From assembly GCA_023091735.1 (NCBI GenBank), contig JALKBU010000956.1, positions 1 through 19,827 on the forward strand: 19,827 nt of DNA, in the 5' to 3' direction. The notes under the pieces were generated by a model, which was not told the origin of the DNA, did no database searches, and saw only the letters and a list, made by a program, of their open reading frames with translations. The position numbers and the translations under genes were made by a program. Of this stretch, positions 8,290-17,258 are shown one piece after another. The stretch comes from Trichomonas tenax (Eukaryota > Parabasalia > Trichomonadida > Trichomonadidae). Numbering within the stretch: position 1 is the first letter of the stretch; each line of letters begins with the position of its first letter.

Positions 8290-9303
8290 TTATTTACTTA
8301 CAAGGTACTCACGCAGCGATTGAATCAATTTTGTGTTAGGAATAAACATCAAAAGGGTGTCTGAAAAATCGAGAATTGCGAAAGGTGGAATTCTGCAAAT
8401 TGCTTCTGATTTAATTTCAACGCCGTTGACACGGAAAGATCGGCGTCCAATGTTTTCGATGTAGAAATTGCAGTCTTCCAAAAATGACAATATTGCTTGT
8501 TTCCTGGAAATATGAGGGCAGGATCCTGCACCATCTATAGAGAGATCGATGTCAACTTCATCGTATACATGGTTTCATCCTAAAACAATCGCTTCTCTTC
8601 GAATTGGATAAGCAAAATTCCTTCCACGCAGAATTGCCAAGTCATTCTCTCTCATATCACCAATGCTGTCGAAAGCGGAGATAATTGGCAAGTCTTTCGA
8701 AAGCTGGTTAATAATTAAGCTTAATTCGTTATGCGGGGTAATTTTATTTTCGGGCTGATAGTTGCACCTCACTTGGTGGAAGTCTTTGTGGTCGAGGCGC
8801 GTTGGTCCGATGTCTTCGTCGTGAAGAGTCGATGAATAAAAAGATTCTTCGTTTTGAATGTCTCTTGCGATTCTGTCGATGCATTTTTCCTTTTCCTCCG
8901 ATGAAAGTTTGTTCAAATACAGCAATCTCTGCTCAATTTCTTTATAAGTGTGATTAAAGCCAATTAAGTCACAGCTATCGGACAAAAACGTCTCCTTCGT
9001 GAATTCCTTTATATCGTTGAAGCGCAAAAACATTAAAAGCCAGAAATCTTCTTCAGCCGTAAATGGAAAAGTTTTTCTTGGCGTAATTTGGCGAAACTCT
9101 GGAGTGTAATGCAGCGCGCTGATGAAGTTGTCTTTCAAACATGCAATAGAGTACTTAGCGAGCGTAGGAACGGCTAATTGAGCTTGATAAACAGTCATAT
9201 TCTGCAAAGCGTTTATCAGCGTATACAAATCGTACGACTCCATCGAAGATGCGGGTTTCTCGTCGATTATGACAGGCTCTGAGTCACTCGAGAGAATTTC
9301 CAT
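8290..9303 (-). pseudogene. MCRS1: microspherule protein 1 (MCRS1) homologue with in-frame TGA in the FHA domain
   Basis: From ATG 9303 the frame runs to TAA 8290-8292 (337 codons) with a single internal stop, TGA at 8577-8575 (codon 243). An earlier in-frame TTG at 9345 is not used as a start. Residues 25-100 match the helical N-terminal MCRS1 region (DLYTLINALQ, FTAEEDFWLLMF). LAILRGR...EAIVLG (222-242) opens the FHA domain. After the stop it continues without shift as VDIDLSIDGAG...HISRKQA (250-270), NIGRRSFRVNG and LLMFIP...LREYL. In MCRS1 relatives the residue after LG is Arg, so a CGA to TGA change explains the break; that Arg is a conserved FHA residue. In animals MCRS1 is a nuclear subunit of the INO80 and NSL chromatin complexes. 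A functional copy elsewhere, a base error, or readthrough are all possible. Identification is firm; inactivation is less so. Confidence 0.8.
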
Positions 9304-10319
9304 CAAAAAATTATTAATTTTGTCGTGTAAACAGCCAACTCTCAAAATATGTCATGTAAAATGTCAAATTCAAACTAATCAAAAAGATTTATGATATCAT
9401 TGACGTCAAAATCCATGAACACTGCTTTAGTGTCTCAAATTACTTGCAAGCAATAAGAAAGGATCAAATATTCACCAAAGAAATCGAAAGATGTAAAACA
9501 TCTGTTCAATCTTATGCAACGATTTAAAAAGGGCAGACTATTTAACTTCTGGAGGTCCAAGATCATATAGGAAAGATAAAGCAATTGAAATCAATCTGTA
9601 TTTTCTCTCATGTTATTTGCTTCACATCTCATTTCATAAATAAATCATCGCAATTAATAAAGAACTTCAAGCTGAAACTCCATACCTATTTTTTGACGAT
9701 ATATCGCATCTTTTTTTGATGTTGATCAATATTGAGCTGTGATCTTCTCACGTGAAGAAAGGAATGATTGACGCACATTGCAAAGTATAAGATAAAGCTT
9801 TTCTTGTCAAAATATTTTGAATGTTGGCAGCTATGTTTTTTTCAAGTGATTTGTGCTATTGCAATGCATGTATCTTCCAATAGCAACTAAATACCAATGC
9901 GATGGAAACCATAATAATCACTATATCGCTATAATGAAGGCCGTATTTTTATCAGCAGATTTTAATATACCGATTTTTGGGATTTCTCGATACTTACTGT
10001 TCATTTCTCGAGCAGAAAAAGACATCTCCAGTCGTTCAAGCTTTTAAATTTAGTATATTGTAATTTAATGATCAAAATATGTGTCGAATCGTAATAAATA
10101 ATTAAAACAGAGTTGGCAATGAAATTTTCAATTGTATTCCAATTCAAAAATAAGTTGCTGTGCATCAATTTATTCGAAAATAACAAAAAATATATAAAAT
10201 ATGTGATTTCTTAAGCCATAACCATTTCTACATTGTCTAAAATTTAATAGACTATTCATACATCAAGTTACAATTATTGTAAACAGTCATTTTATATTTG
10301 CCAAATACAAATAGTGTTT
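9304..10319. other. gene desert with possible decayed transposase-like traces
   Basis: No intact gene. On the plus strand 9360-9524 is open for 55 codons with a protein-like reading (NYLQAIRKDQIFTKEIERC...). From about 9530 a second frame continues with LTSGGPRSYRKDKAIEI and, after one stop, INKELQAETPYLFFDDI. The order (helical stretch, then a GGPR basic motif) recalls a helix-turn-helix transposase start broken by a frameshift, but no catalytic domain can be seen. The stretch 9853-10047 is open but not convincing. 10060-10320 shows nothing. Confidence 0.25.
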
Positions 10320-10680
10320 AATATCATACGGAGCACTTGTGGTGACTATTTTTGCCCTAGTGAATACAAATCGGCCATCAATGAGCGAACTGAAACCAAA
10401 AATAAAAGTCCCCAAATTACATTATATATAATTCGACACCAGCGATCATCAATTACCCTTTAGTTCCTCGAGGCCTGAAGCGTCGAGGCTGCAAATGCTT
10501 AATATAAAAACAAAAAAGTCCCTAAATTTCACAAACACGAATAAATAATCAATTGATTATTCACACACGCGGTCCATTTCCTTTGGCGCTTTATTAATGG
10601 CCATTGAGAAAGTGATCATAAAATTGGAGAATATTTTTAACCTCAGAAATGTCCTCCCTGTGATACAGAGCAATAATTTA
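10320..10680. other. GC-elevated island without a gene
   Basis: This stretch is visibly richer in G and C than its surroundings, and several frames on both strands are open with few stops, but none dominates. It holds a direct repeat, AAAAGTCCC(C/T)AAATT at 10404 and 10514. It also has an inverted repeat CCTCGA...TCGAGG (10466-10488) in the sequence between them. A structured RNA, a decayed gene or a mobile-element remnant are possible. Confidence 0.35.
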
Positions 10681-11770
10681 AAATAAAATTATTTCTTTTG
10701 TTCATAAAATCACATTGAATTATTTGTTTGGTAGATTCATTTTTGATAAAGGCATTTTTGATATTTAAAAATTGAGGTTTTGGGATTATTATACCCACAG
10801 GTGGAATGAGAAACAACTATTACCTTTATATAATTTCATTTTTTCCTTTGTTTCAAATTGATTCATTACTTTATCTACAGAAGAAATCGATTCTACAGAG
10901 AAATATATCAACAATAGTTAAATATAATGATGACATTACGATTATTTGCATTTAAAATCAATAAAATAAATATTCAAAAATATATAAAGCGAAACAGGCC
11001 GTTTAAATACAGTTTTCCTATTAATTGGCATCAGCTTATATCAATTAATCAATAATTTCATATCGAAATATTTTTCACTCTTTTGCAAGAAAATCGAAGA
11101 TGTCACCACGTATTAATTTTATTATCCCTCGGTAACATACTATATGTGGCAAGCATTCACAAGTTAGGAATTATTATTTCATTAAATAAAAATATCAAGA
11201 TTTTTAGATCGATAATAATGCGAATAAGAATATGCACATGGATAAAATTGCATATCTATTGGTAAAAAATCCGGCTCCGTAATTAAAAAAATACAGGGAA
11301 AATTTACTTGATTTGACGATATAGCCCATGATATAGAAATATATATCAAAATTTTATTCATAATGCAAATGTAACGCCATAACAAAGCATGTTTTGCAAT
11401 AAAGTTGATAAAAATCGTAGAATGAATAAACGGTGAATAGATATATATACATCACAATCATCTCTTATTGATCATGAATTCATACATTACCTCAGTAAAG
11501 CTCTAATTTTAAATCGTGGAATCTCAAAAAATCCAAAATTTAATCGTGAAATCTTGGCCACGAGGGTGCTTACACGTACAGTTCAAAGCTGTGATGATAA
11601 AACCATGCCAAATAGAAATTGATATAAAAATCGCTTATTCAAAAAGATTTCTCAAAATAATTTTTGAAAATGTCATGAGACAATTATTTTTTACGAATTA
11701 TGGTTAGTCATTGGAACCTGTGATATAATAATCATTAATTTGTAAAATTGTCACTTTTTGGAAAAAATAA
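10681..11770. other. AT-rich desert, nothing recognised
   Basis: About 1.1 kb. Open stretches at 11083-11265 and 11516-11707 are short, lack a proper ATG start and match nothing I know. No RNA or repeat was recognised. Confidence 0.4.
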
Positions 11771-12115
11771 CACCTCCACTACCTATTGCGAAACCGAAAA
11801 GCAAAAAATATTCTTATTGAAAAGATTGAATGAAGAGAACAAATTTTTTTGAAATCACTAGATAAATTGCATATAGTGATAATCTGTTTTACGTCACCTT
11901 CAGAAAAATTTGGGAGCCAAGAAATAATTGACTTATGAATTAATTCTGACAAAGACTATATATGGATATCAGAATATAATTCCACAAATTGCAGAAAACT
12001 ATCTCAAAACATAATATTCTCTAAATCTGTGCTGAATCAATGCCTCAAACATTTAAACCCGCGCACGTTTCTATATTCTCATTGAATTGATGGTTCAGAA
12101 AACAAATTGAACTAA
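11771..12115 (+). pseudogene. possible decayed reading frame of unknown family
   Basis: One plus-strand frame between stops at 11768 and 12113 covers 114 codons with three internal stops, all TGA (11831, 11936, 12083). The reading looks protein-like in the second half, for example SPSEKFGSQEIIDL and then DKDYIWISEYNS...SVLNQCLKHLNPRTFLYSH. That is fewer stops than such AT-rich sequence usually has, but it could be chance. No family recognised. Confidence 0.25.
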
Positions 12116-12164
12116 ATGCTAAGCAACCGATAATAAACATATTTGCTCACTTTTTGTTTTATAT

Positions 12165-12425
12165 TCAAAAATAAATCTGATAAACATACTGGTAATACAT
12201 CGAATAGTCCCTGACACCAACAATTTTCAAAAAATCGCGAAAGCTTTCATAATTGGCCAAATTTTTATATCTAGCGTGCTTTTGGACCACTGTGACATAA
12301 TATTTTGATGATAAAAGACCATATTTTGCCTCGTAAATCATTATCGCTTGTTTTTTATTCTGTGCCGAACTAGCGTATGTCTGATAGCGCCTTTTTTCGA
12401 CAAATGTGCCTCCTTTTAAAAAATA
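12165..12425 (-). pseudogene. open 86-codon frame without a start, unknown protein fragment
   Basis: On the minus strand, the frame from 12425 (just after a TAA) to TGA 12167-12165 is open for 86 codons. It reads as ordinary protein, with charged and aromatic residues mixed: TFVEKRRYQTYASSAQNKKQ, then IMIYEAKYGLL, VVQKHARYKNLANY and FRDFLKIVGVRDYSMYY. The only early Met is about 30 codons in, so it lacks a normal 5' end. The region upstream has stops and is the leader of the divergent gene at 12518. It is most likely the 3' remnant of a truncated gene or mobile element. No homologue is recognised. Confidence 0.5.
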
Positions 12426-12517
12426 TTATTTGAGGGATTATTCTTATTTTTTTTTGAAAAGCTCACAAATATATTTGAAAACTCACTCAGAATTCTCAAA
12501 ATTATTAAGTATTATCA

Positions 12518-12994
12518 ATGTATCGGCCAAAGCTTAAGCTATCCTCGTCCGAAATGGCGCAGTTCATAGAGTTCATCAAGGAGAACACGCACGGGCCGGG
12601 CGGGACATGGCCTATTAAGATTTACGAAGAAGTCAAAGATAAACTTCTGAAATTGCACCCAGTAGACATCGACAAATTCACGCAAATACTCGTTGACGAC
12701 TTCTGCGATAAGCAGTCGTCATCGTTATGCAGATACAAGACGGCTCAATTATTCGCATTCATGAAAACTAAATCTATTAAAGGTTTTAGTGAGTCAATAG
12801 TACGAAGGAAACCTGATCTCCTCAATTTGTTTGTTGATGATCCTCAAGATCAACTTAGTTCTGCCGTTCATGGTTATATTTCTTCTCTGTTCAGCGAAAA
12901 TTCCGCAAAACCAATTTCAAACACGCCACCGCCAACAATATACATATATCCAAAGTCAAATAAGGAGAAACCGTCAACGACCTCACCAATGTAA
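12518..12994 (+). CDS. small soluble protein of unknown function
   Basis: 158 aa from ATG 12518 (MYRPKLKLSSSEMAQF) to TAA 12992-12994. Residues about 10-128 look like an all-helical globular domain, with EMAQFIEFIKEN, WPIKIYEEVKDKLLKL, IDKFTQILVDDFC, KTAQLFAFMKTK and SAVHGYISSLF. Residues 129-158 form a Pro/Ser/Thr/Lys-rich tail (NTPPPTIYIYP, then KEKPSTTSPM). There is no signal peptide or membrane segment. It is richer in G/C than the flanks, which supports real coding. A TCACT (12483) about 35 bases before the ATG could be a Trichomonas-style initiator but is rather distant. No family is recognised; an adaptor-like helical bundle is only a guess. Confidence 0.65.
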   Translation: MYRPKLKLSSSEMAQFIEFIKENTHGPGGTWPIKIYEEVKDKLLKLHPVDIDKFTQILVDDFCDKQSSSLCRYKTAQLFAFMKTKSIKGFSESIVRRKPDLLNLFVDDPQDQLSSAVHGYISSLFSENSAKPISNTPPPTIYIYPKSNKEKPSTTSPM

Positions 12995-13096
12995 TTTTTT
13001 GCTGAGTTTATTGATACGATATAATTGATCATATTCAGTAGACTTGCAGCTTCTTGTTCTATACCATGCCGAGTTATTGGGATAGAAAACACCAAT

Positions 13097-13492
13097 TTAT
13101 TTTATATTCATAAAATTTGGATAATTTATACGATCCAGATTTCCAAAATGGTGTTTTGTCACTGGGCTTTCTTGAATATTATCGAGAGAGTAAATTAATT
13201 CCCTAATTCGATTCCATATCACCAACCATTTGTTTTGTTTTAAATTGTTTATATATTTCCGACCAATCTTTTGAATATCTTTCTTAAACTGGTCTTCATC
13301 ATTAATTTTGAGATTTTTGTATAGCTTCGAATCAATCTGCGTGAATAGAATCTAGAATGGGTCAACACATTTTTCATTAAAAATTTATAACAGATATTGT
13401 TTAATCTCAAAGAAATACAATATGGATTTGGGTATTTGATGCATTTCATAATTGGTTTCATTTTGCGAGGGCTTGAACATAATAGTAAGCAT
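13097..13492 (-). pseudogene. unknown gene with two in-frame stops
   Basis: From ATG 13492 one frame runs 131 codons to TAA 13099-13097. It is broken by TAA at 13387-13385 and TAG at 13354-13352, with no frameshift. The start reads MLTIMFKPSQNETNYEMHQI. The 84-codon stretch after the second stop is typical helical protein (ILFTQIDSKLYKNLKINDED, KDIQKIGRKYINNL, WLVIWNRIRELIYSLDNI). An open run this long by chance is unlikely in such AT-rich DNA. It overlaps a different-frame open stretch that looks like a shadow. No family is recognised. It lies downstream of the broken Myb gene on the same strand and faces the gene ending at 12994. Confidence 0.55.
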
Positions 13493-13654
13493 GGACTCTG
13501 AAATCAAATATTATAATAAAGAATAAAATTAAATTGGGAATTGATATATTAAGCATATTATAAAACTGATATCTATGCCTATGTCAACAATAATATAATG
13601 AAGATACCTAATGGGAGGATGAATAATAAAAATGAAGAATATATTTTTTGTTGT

Positions 13655-14226
13655 TCATGTGAATATGTTGGGATATTCATCATTTCCGAAAATATACATC
13701 TTATTGGGCTGCAGAATAGACCCAACCACGCTAACAAACATATCAACTCCTTCAATGTTGGCATTTTGATTTGTATTTTCTGTATTTTGTTCAATATTAA
13801 TCTGTTTGTCCTTTCGTAGATCCTTAGCAGTAAGAATTGGAGATGATTGATCAAATTCTTCTAATTTGTATTGTTTAACAGGGTGTTTCCATATATTTCT
13901 CACTGTATTACTGGTCCTTCCTTTAAGGAGTGTGACAATGTAATTCCATTCATTTCCATGTTCCTTGTACAACTTTCCAATTAATTGATCCTCATTGTCA
14001 GCCCAATCTTGTCGATTGACATTTTAGTCAAGTAATTCTTGTGTCTCTCCCGACACTGCCGTGGAGTTCTGGTAACCAGAAACAAAGAAATCTCTTTCAA
14101 CGTCAATTTCATCTTAGAATGCTCGACTAAGTACAAAAGCTTTCGATCCTCTTCAGGAGTGAACTTGGACTTCGTTCCAATGACATCAGTATTCGGAGGC
14201 TCCCCTGATGGCAAAAAACGAACCAT
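13655..14226 (-). pseudogene. R2R3 Myb-type DNA-binding protein with one-base frameshift
   Basis: ATG 14226 begins MVRFLPSGEPP; an upstream in-frame TTG at 14244 is ignored. Residues 21-67 are a first Myb repeat (KFTPEEDRKLLYLV and RTPRQCRERHKNYL). The frame then drifts and ends at TAA 13981-13983. Adding one base at about 14004/14005 restores WADNEDQLIGKLYKEHGN EW and GRTSNTVRNIWKH, the second repeat, in the frame ending at TGA 13655. The whole would be about 190 aa, a normal size for trichomonad two-repeat Myb factors, with an acidic/Asn-rich tail. In repeat one, the first and second Trp positions are Phe and Leu. Expected role: nuclear promoter-binding regulator. The break lies exactly at the start of repeat two, so this is a pseudogene or a sequencing indel. 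Confidence 0.75.
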
Positions 14227-15285
14227 GATTTGCACAAAAATCAAATAAAAATCAAAAACTGATTAAAAATACACTCTGTCATATATGGCAGATATATGTC
14301 GTGCCATTTATTTTTCTCATTTTTCTGATTTTGAATGTAAAATTATTTCTCTCAATTTTTCATGTAATTAAACGCGAAAATTGTGAATTTGCAATTTACA
14401 CTCGATATAATGCTATATTATTCGATATTTTGATTTTATAATTTGAGATTACAATTTTTTAGGATTGTGATGTTTACATATTATTTTTCAATTGACCAAT
14501 ATGTTTGTGTCACTTTTATATTCACAATATATCTATTATATGCCTATATTTCGGTAATTTTCTAATTTGGTCGGTTTTTTGTGAGCGATGAGTGTTTTCT
14601 TAAGAATTGTGTAAAACTGAGATGTGGAGTATTCACTCTTTAGTGTATGAATCGAGAATTTAATACTCTTTTTGATTGAAGCCATTTTAGATTTAAAATT
14701 CTTGAATCATATGAAGAGAGCAATAAATTATTGATACATCGCTATTATTCGTTACGCTTATAACTGCTGTAATGTTCATTGTGATAAAATCCGTTTTCGA
14801 AATTAATTTTAACACAAAACAGTTCGAAATAGTATCTAATAGCAGTTCTTGTACTTAACTACTTCTGAAATCTCTAAATTTACTTCAAAATAGATCATTT
14901 GTTTACTGTAGAGAACATTCAAAAAATTGATTGAATCAAAATTGTTTTATTAAAATGATTTTCTTATAAAATCTTCATCTAATTTATTTAGAAAGCACAA
15001 AAACTCGATCTTTAATGCATGTTTACTCGTAATTGAGCTAATGCAAAAATGATTTCAATCATTACTAGGATTCAACAATTTTCACAATAATGCTCCATTG
15101 TATTTTATAGAATGATGTGATTTATCCACATTACTATCATTCATTATTGATCAATATAATTTGAATTATAAATTCACTTTCAATATATTTATTATAAACT
15201 TGAAATAGCTCATTCATTATTTATTTTGATTCCTTTGATTTGATAAATAGTCACATTTTAAAAAAAATACAAACAATTATTTAAT
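14227..15285. other. AT-rich intergenic between same-strand genes
   Basis: About 1.06 kb without a supported gene. A plus-strand frame at 14566-14760 reads as possible protein (FKILESYEESNKLLIH) but carries stops at 14641 and 14677, and the stop count is not clearly below chance. No RNA or repeat was recognised. Confidence 0.4.
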
Positions 15286-17226
15286 CTATTTTCCATCTTC
15301 GAGAAGTAATGCTGCAATTCTTGCAGGGAAATGGGGCAGTGTTTCTAAAACGGAAGGAAGCTCAAGCAAGTTCTCATCGACTAGCGAGGCCTTAATGTGA
15401 CTCGATAATGTCTGCTTGAAGTCTTTAAAATCATTTGCGAGAAGAGCTTCGACGAGGATATGAATTGGTGGAGGAAGATAATACGCAACGCGGTTCAAGA
15501 TGACCATCATTATCGAATGGAAGATTATCATTCCAACTGTTTGGTTCTGAGCAGTCAATGGTGCAGCTCTCATCCAGTGGTACAAAAATCTCATAAGCGG
15601 CTCTATCGTGTATTGTTTTCCTCTCTTTCCAAGAGTGTTCATTAGATTTGCATAGCAAATTTCTGCCTTTCCAAGCTCTTCCCAGTGACTTCTCGTTGAT
15701 GGAATGACAATACCGAATTCAACATGTCCGGCTGGCATCTTTCTGATGTAAACTTCACTGTCACTCGCTCCGATTTTTGCTGTGACATCTGAGCGAACTG
15801 CATCCCACAGCTCATCTGCTGTCTTCGCAGCGCCTATTTTCTCTGCGTGCGCACCTTGGCAACTCTCCAGTAAACTGTCTTTCAATATAGAAAGAAGAGA
15901 TGGCTGGAAAATGATGAGATCTGACAAAAACAGATCTCTCTGGATGTGGAAGACAACAGGACAATCTCTCAGCGCTGCCCTCATGAATATAGGCTGCATA
16001 GGATCAAGTAATCTCAGCCAATGGGCTGGAATAGCGATGCACTGAGAGAAAGAAATTGGGAACTTCCTGATCTCTTCCCATAACTCTATAGCAGCCATTC
16101 CTATACATCTAAAAGCTCTCTGTGAGCATTCTCTTGAACTTGTGCTTGAACCTATCTTTGCAGCAAGATTGAGCAATATTTTCGCGTTGTTTCTCTGAGT
16201 TTCACTCAATCCTAATGCAAAGCCTTCTGGATAATTTTGTTCTGGTTGGCAGAGATTAACAGCAGTATAACGAAGAACGCAGCCTGTACTCCACTCTATC
16301 TGCACTGGTATAGGTATCCATAGGTCCAACGGAACCGTGCTCATTCTTCCAACTGTTAAAGACTTGAAAATGCCTGCACGGAAATGCCTTAAAACATAAC
16401 TCTTCCATGTATTGTCCTTTGGCTCTGGCGGTATCTCTGTATCCTTAAGGAACTTGAGAACAAATATAACGTCCTCTGTTGCGAAGCCACTATCGAGCCA
16501 ATCGTTGTATGAATTTGATATTTGGCCGAGCACGAAATATAGACGGGCACGCATTAACATAGCATTCTCTTCTTCGTTTTCTACAGCCGTATTTATGTAT
16601 TTTAATGCTTCATCAAATCTTCTCGAACTCCATAATAATAAACCTTGCGAGAGTGCTCCAAAGCATGAGTGTTCGTCAAAATTGTGTATAATAAAGCTGT
16701 AAGTATCTAAATCGTTGCTGAATAACGAACTGTTGACTAAACGATATAATAATAGCTGTGATGCATCCAAACTGAGTGCCTTTTTGAGGTCAGCTGTGGC
16801 ATTCTTGTAAAGCCCCATAAGAGAAAATATCTCTCCCCTTTGGCCATATGGATAAGCTTTATTTTTCTGTGTTTCTATTATTTCTGTCGCTTTGTTTAAA
16901 ACTTTCAGACCTGGTTCGTACGTTATTTCGTTGTCATCTGATGGTAAATCTTGTTCGTTATGAAGAAAATCCGATGAAGAACTTTGTTCTGACAGCTTTG
17001 GCCATATTCCTATAACAGAAGTGTCAACGCCGATAGGATAAGTTTTTTCTCCTACTATTTTCATATCAAGTTCCTCCTGCAAAATCGCGAGATTTGCTTG
17101 CGCAATCAGTTTCTTTTTTTCATTTTTTGAATTCTTCACGACAATGTCGTACAGCTTATACGCAAGTGCGTATTTCTTAGCGTAAAACGCGCTGTTTCCA
17201 TCCTGAAGAATTGCATGGTTATTCAT
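15286..17226 (-). CDS. TPR protein resembling TTC13/SRFR1
   Basis: An intact 646-aa protein, ATG 17226 to TAG 15286-15288. Tetratricopeptide-like helices lie at about 5-50 (GNSAFYAKKYALAYKLYDIV), 125-160 (GQRGEIFSLMGLYKNATADL, KKALSLD) and 190-245 (ALSQGLLLWSSRRFDEALKY, then ARLYFVLGQISNSYNDW). The middle (about 265-540) is a conserved-looking non-TPR region. The C-terminal motif FLYHWMRAAPLTAQNQTVG (547-565) resembles the W.NFMPL.RG.A..G signature I associate with TTC13 of animals and SRFR1 of plants. There is no signal peptide or clear membrane span, so it is likely a cytosolic or nuclear scaffold. TPR identity is solid; TTC13/SRFR1 kinship is a pattern match from memory. The gene sits directly behind an inverted repeat at its start. 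Confidence 0.7.
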   Translation of the reverse strand: MNNHAILQDGNSAFYAKKYALAYKLYDIVVKNSKNEKKKLIAQANLAILQEELDMKIVGEKTYPIGVDTSVIGIWPKLSEQSSSSDFLHNEQDLPSDDNEITYEPGLKVLNKATEIIETQKNKAYPYGQRGEIFSLMGLYKNATADLKKALSLDASQLLLYRLVNSSLFSNDLDTYSFIIHNFDEHSCFGALSQGLLLWSSRRFDEALKYINTAVENEEENAMLMRARLYFVLGQISNSYNDWLDSGFATEDVIFVLKFLKDTEIPPEPKDNTWKSYVLRHFRAGIFKSLTVGRMSTVPLDLWIPIPVQIEWSTGCVLRYTAVNLCQPEQNYPEGFALGLSETQRNNAKILLNLAAKIGSSTSSRECSQRAFRCIGMAAIELWEEIRKFPISFSQCIAIPAHWLRLLDPMQPIFMRAALRDCPVVFHIQRDLFLSDLIIFQPSLLSILKDSLLESCQGAHAEKIGAAKTADELWDAVRSDVTAKIGASDSEVYIRKMPAGHVEFGIVIPSTRSHWEELGKAEICYANLMNTLGKRGKQYTIEPLMRFLYHWMRAAPLTAQNQTVGMIIFHSIMMVILNRVAYYLPPPIHILVEALLANDFKDFKQTLSSHIKASLVDENLLELPSVLETLPHFPARIAALLLEDGK

Positions 17227-17228
17227 TT

Positions 17229-17258
17229 GTCACTTTTGGAATATTATAGAAAAGTGAC
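17229..17258 (-). promoter_or_regulatory. inverted repeat carrying initiator-like TCACTTTT, just upstream of the TPR gene
   Basis: GTCACTTTT (17229-17237) and AAAAGTGAC (17250-17258) are perfect 9-base arms around a 12-base AT-rich loop, ending two bases before the ATG at 17226. Read on the minus strand, TCACTTTT fits the Trichomonas initiator pattern TCAYW about 30 bases before the ATG. The mirror copy would place the same motif on the other strand. This could be a core promoter, a dyad operator or a leader hairpin. Confidence 0.4.

Noticed and set aside
8284..8297. GTAAGT-like 5' splice site (minus strand) at the end of the MCRS1 frame, which could splice to the coiled-coil gene
   Set aside because: MCRS1 proteins end at about this point, and no trichomonad-type acceptor (ACTAACACACAG) was seen before the coiled-coil frame.
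8575..8577. TGA as selenocysteine in the MCRS1-like gene
   Set aside because: The expected residue is Arg in an FHA domain, not a redox Cys, and no SECIS-like structure was recognised downstream.
13579..13854. Hydrophobic minus-strand frame inside the Myb gene tail
   Set aside because: It starts with TTG and lies in another frame over a region whose Myb-frame reading continues coherently.
15431..16702. Several open frames inside the TPR gene
   Set aside because: They are shadows of a 646-codon gene with clear TPR helices.
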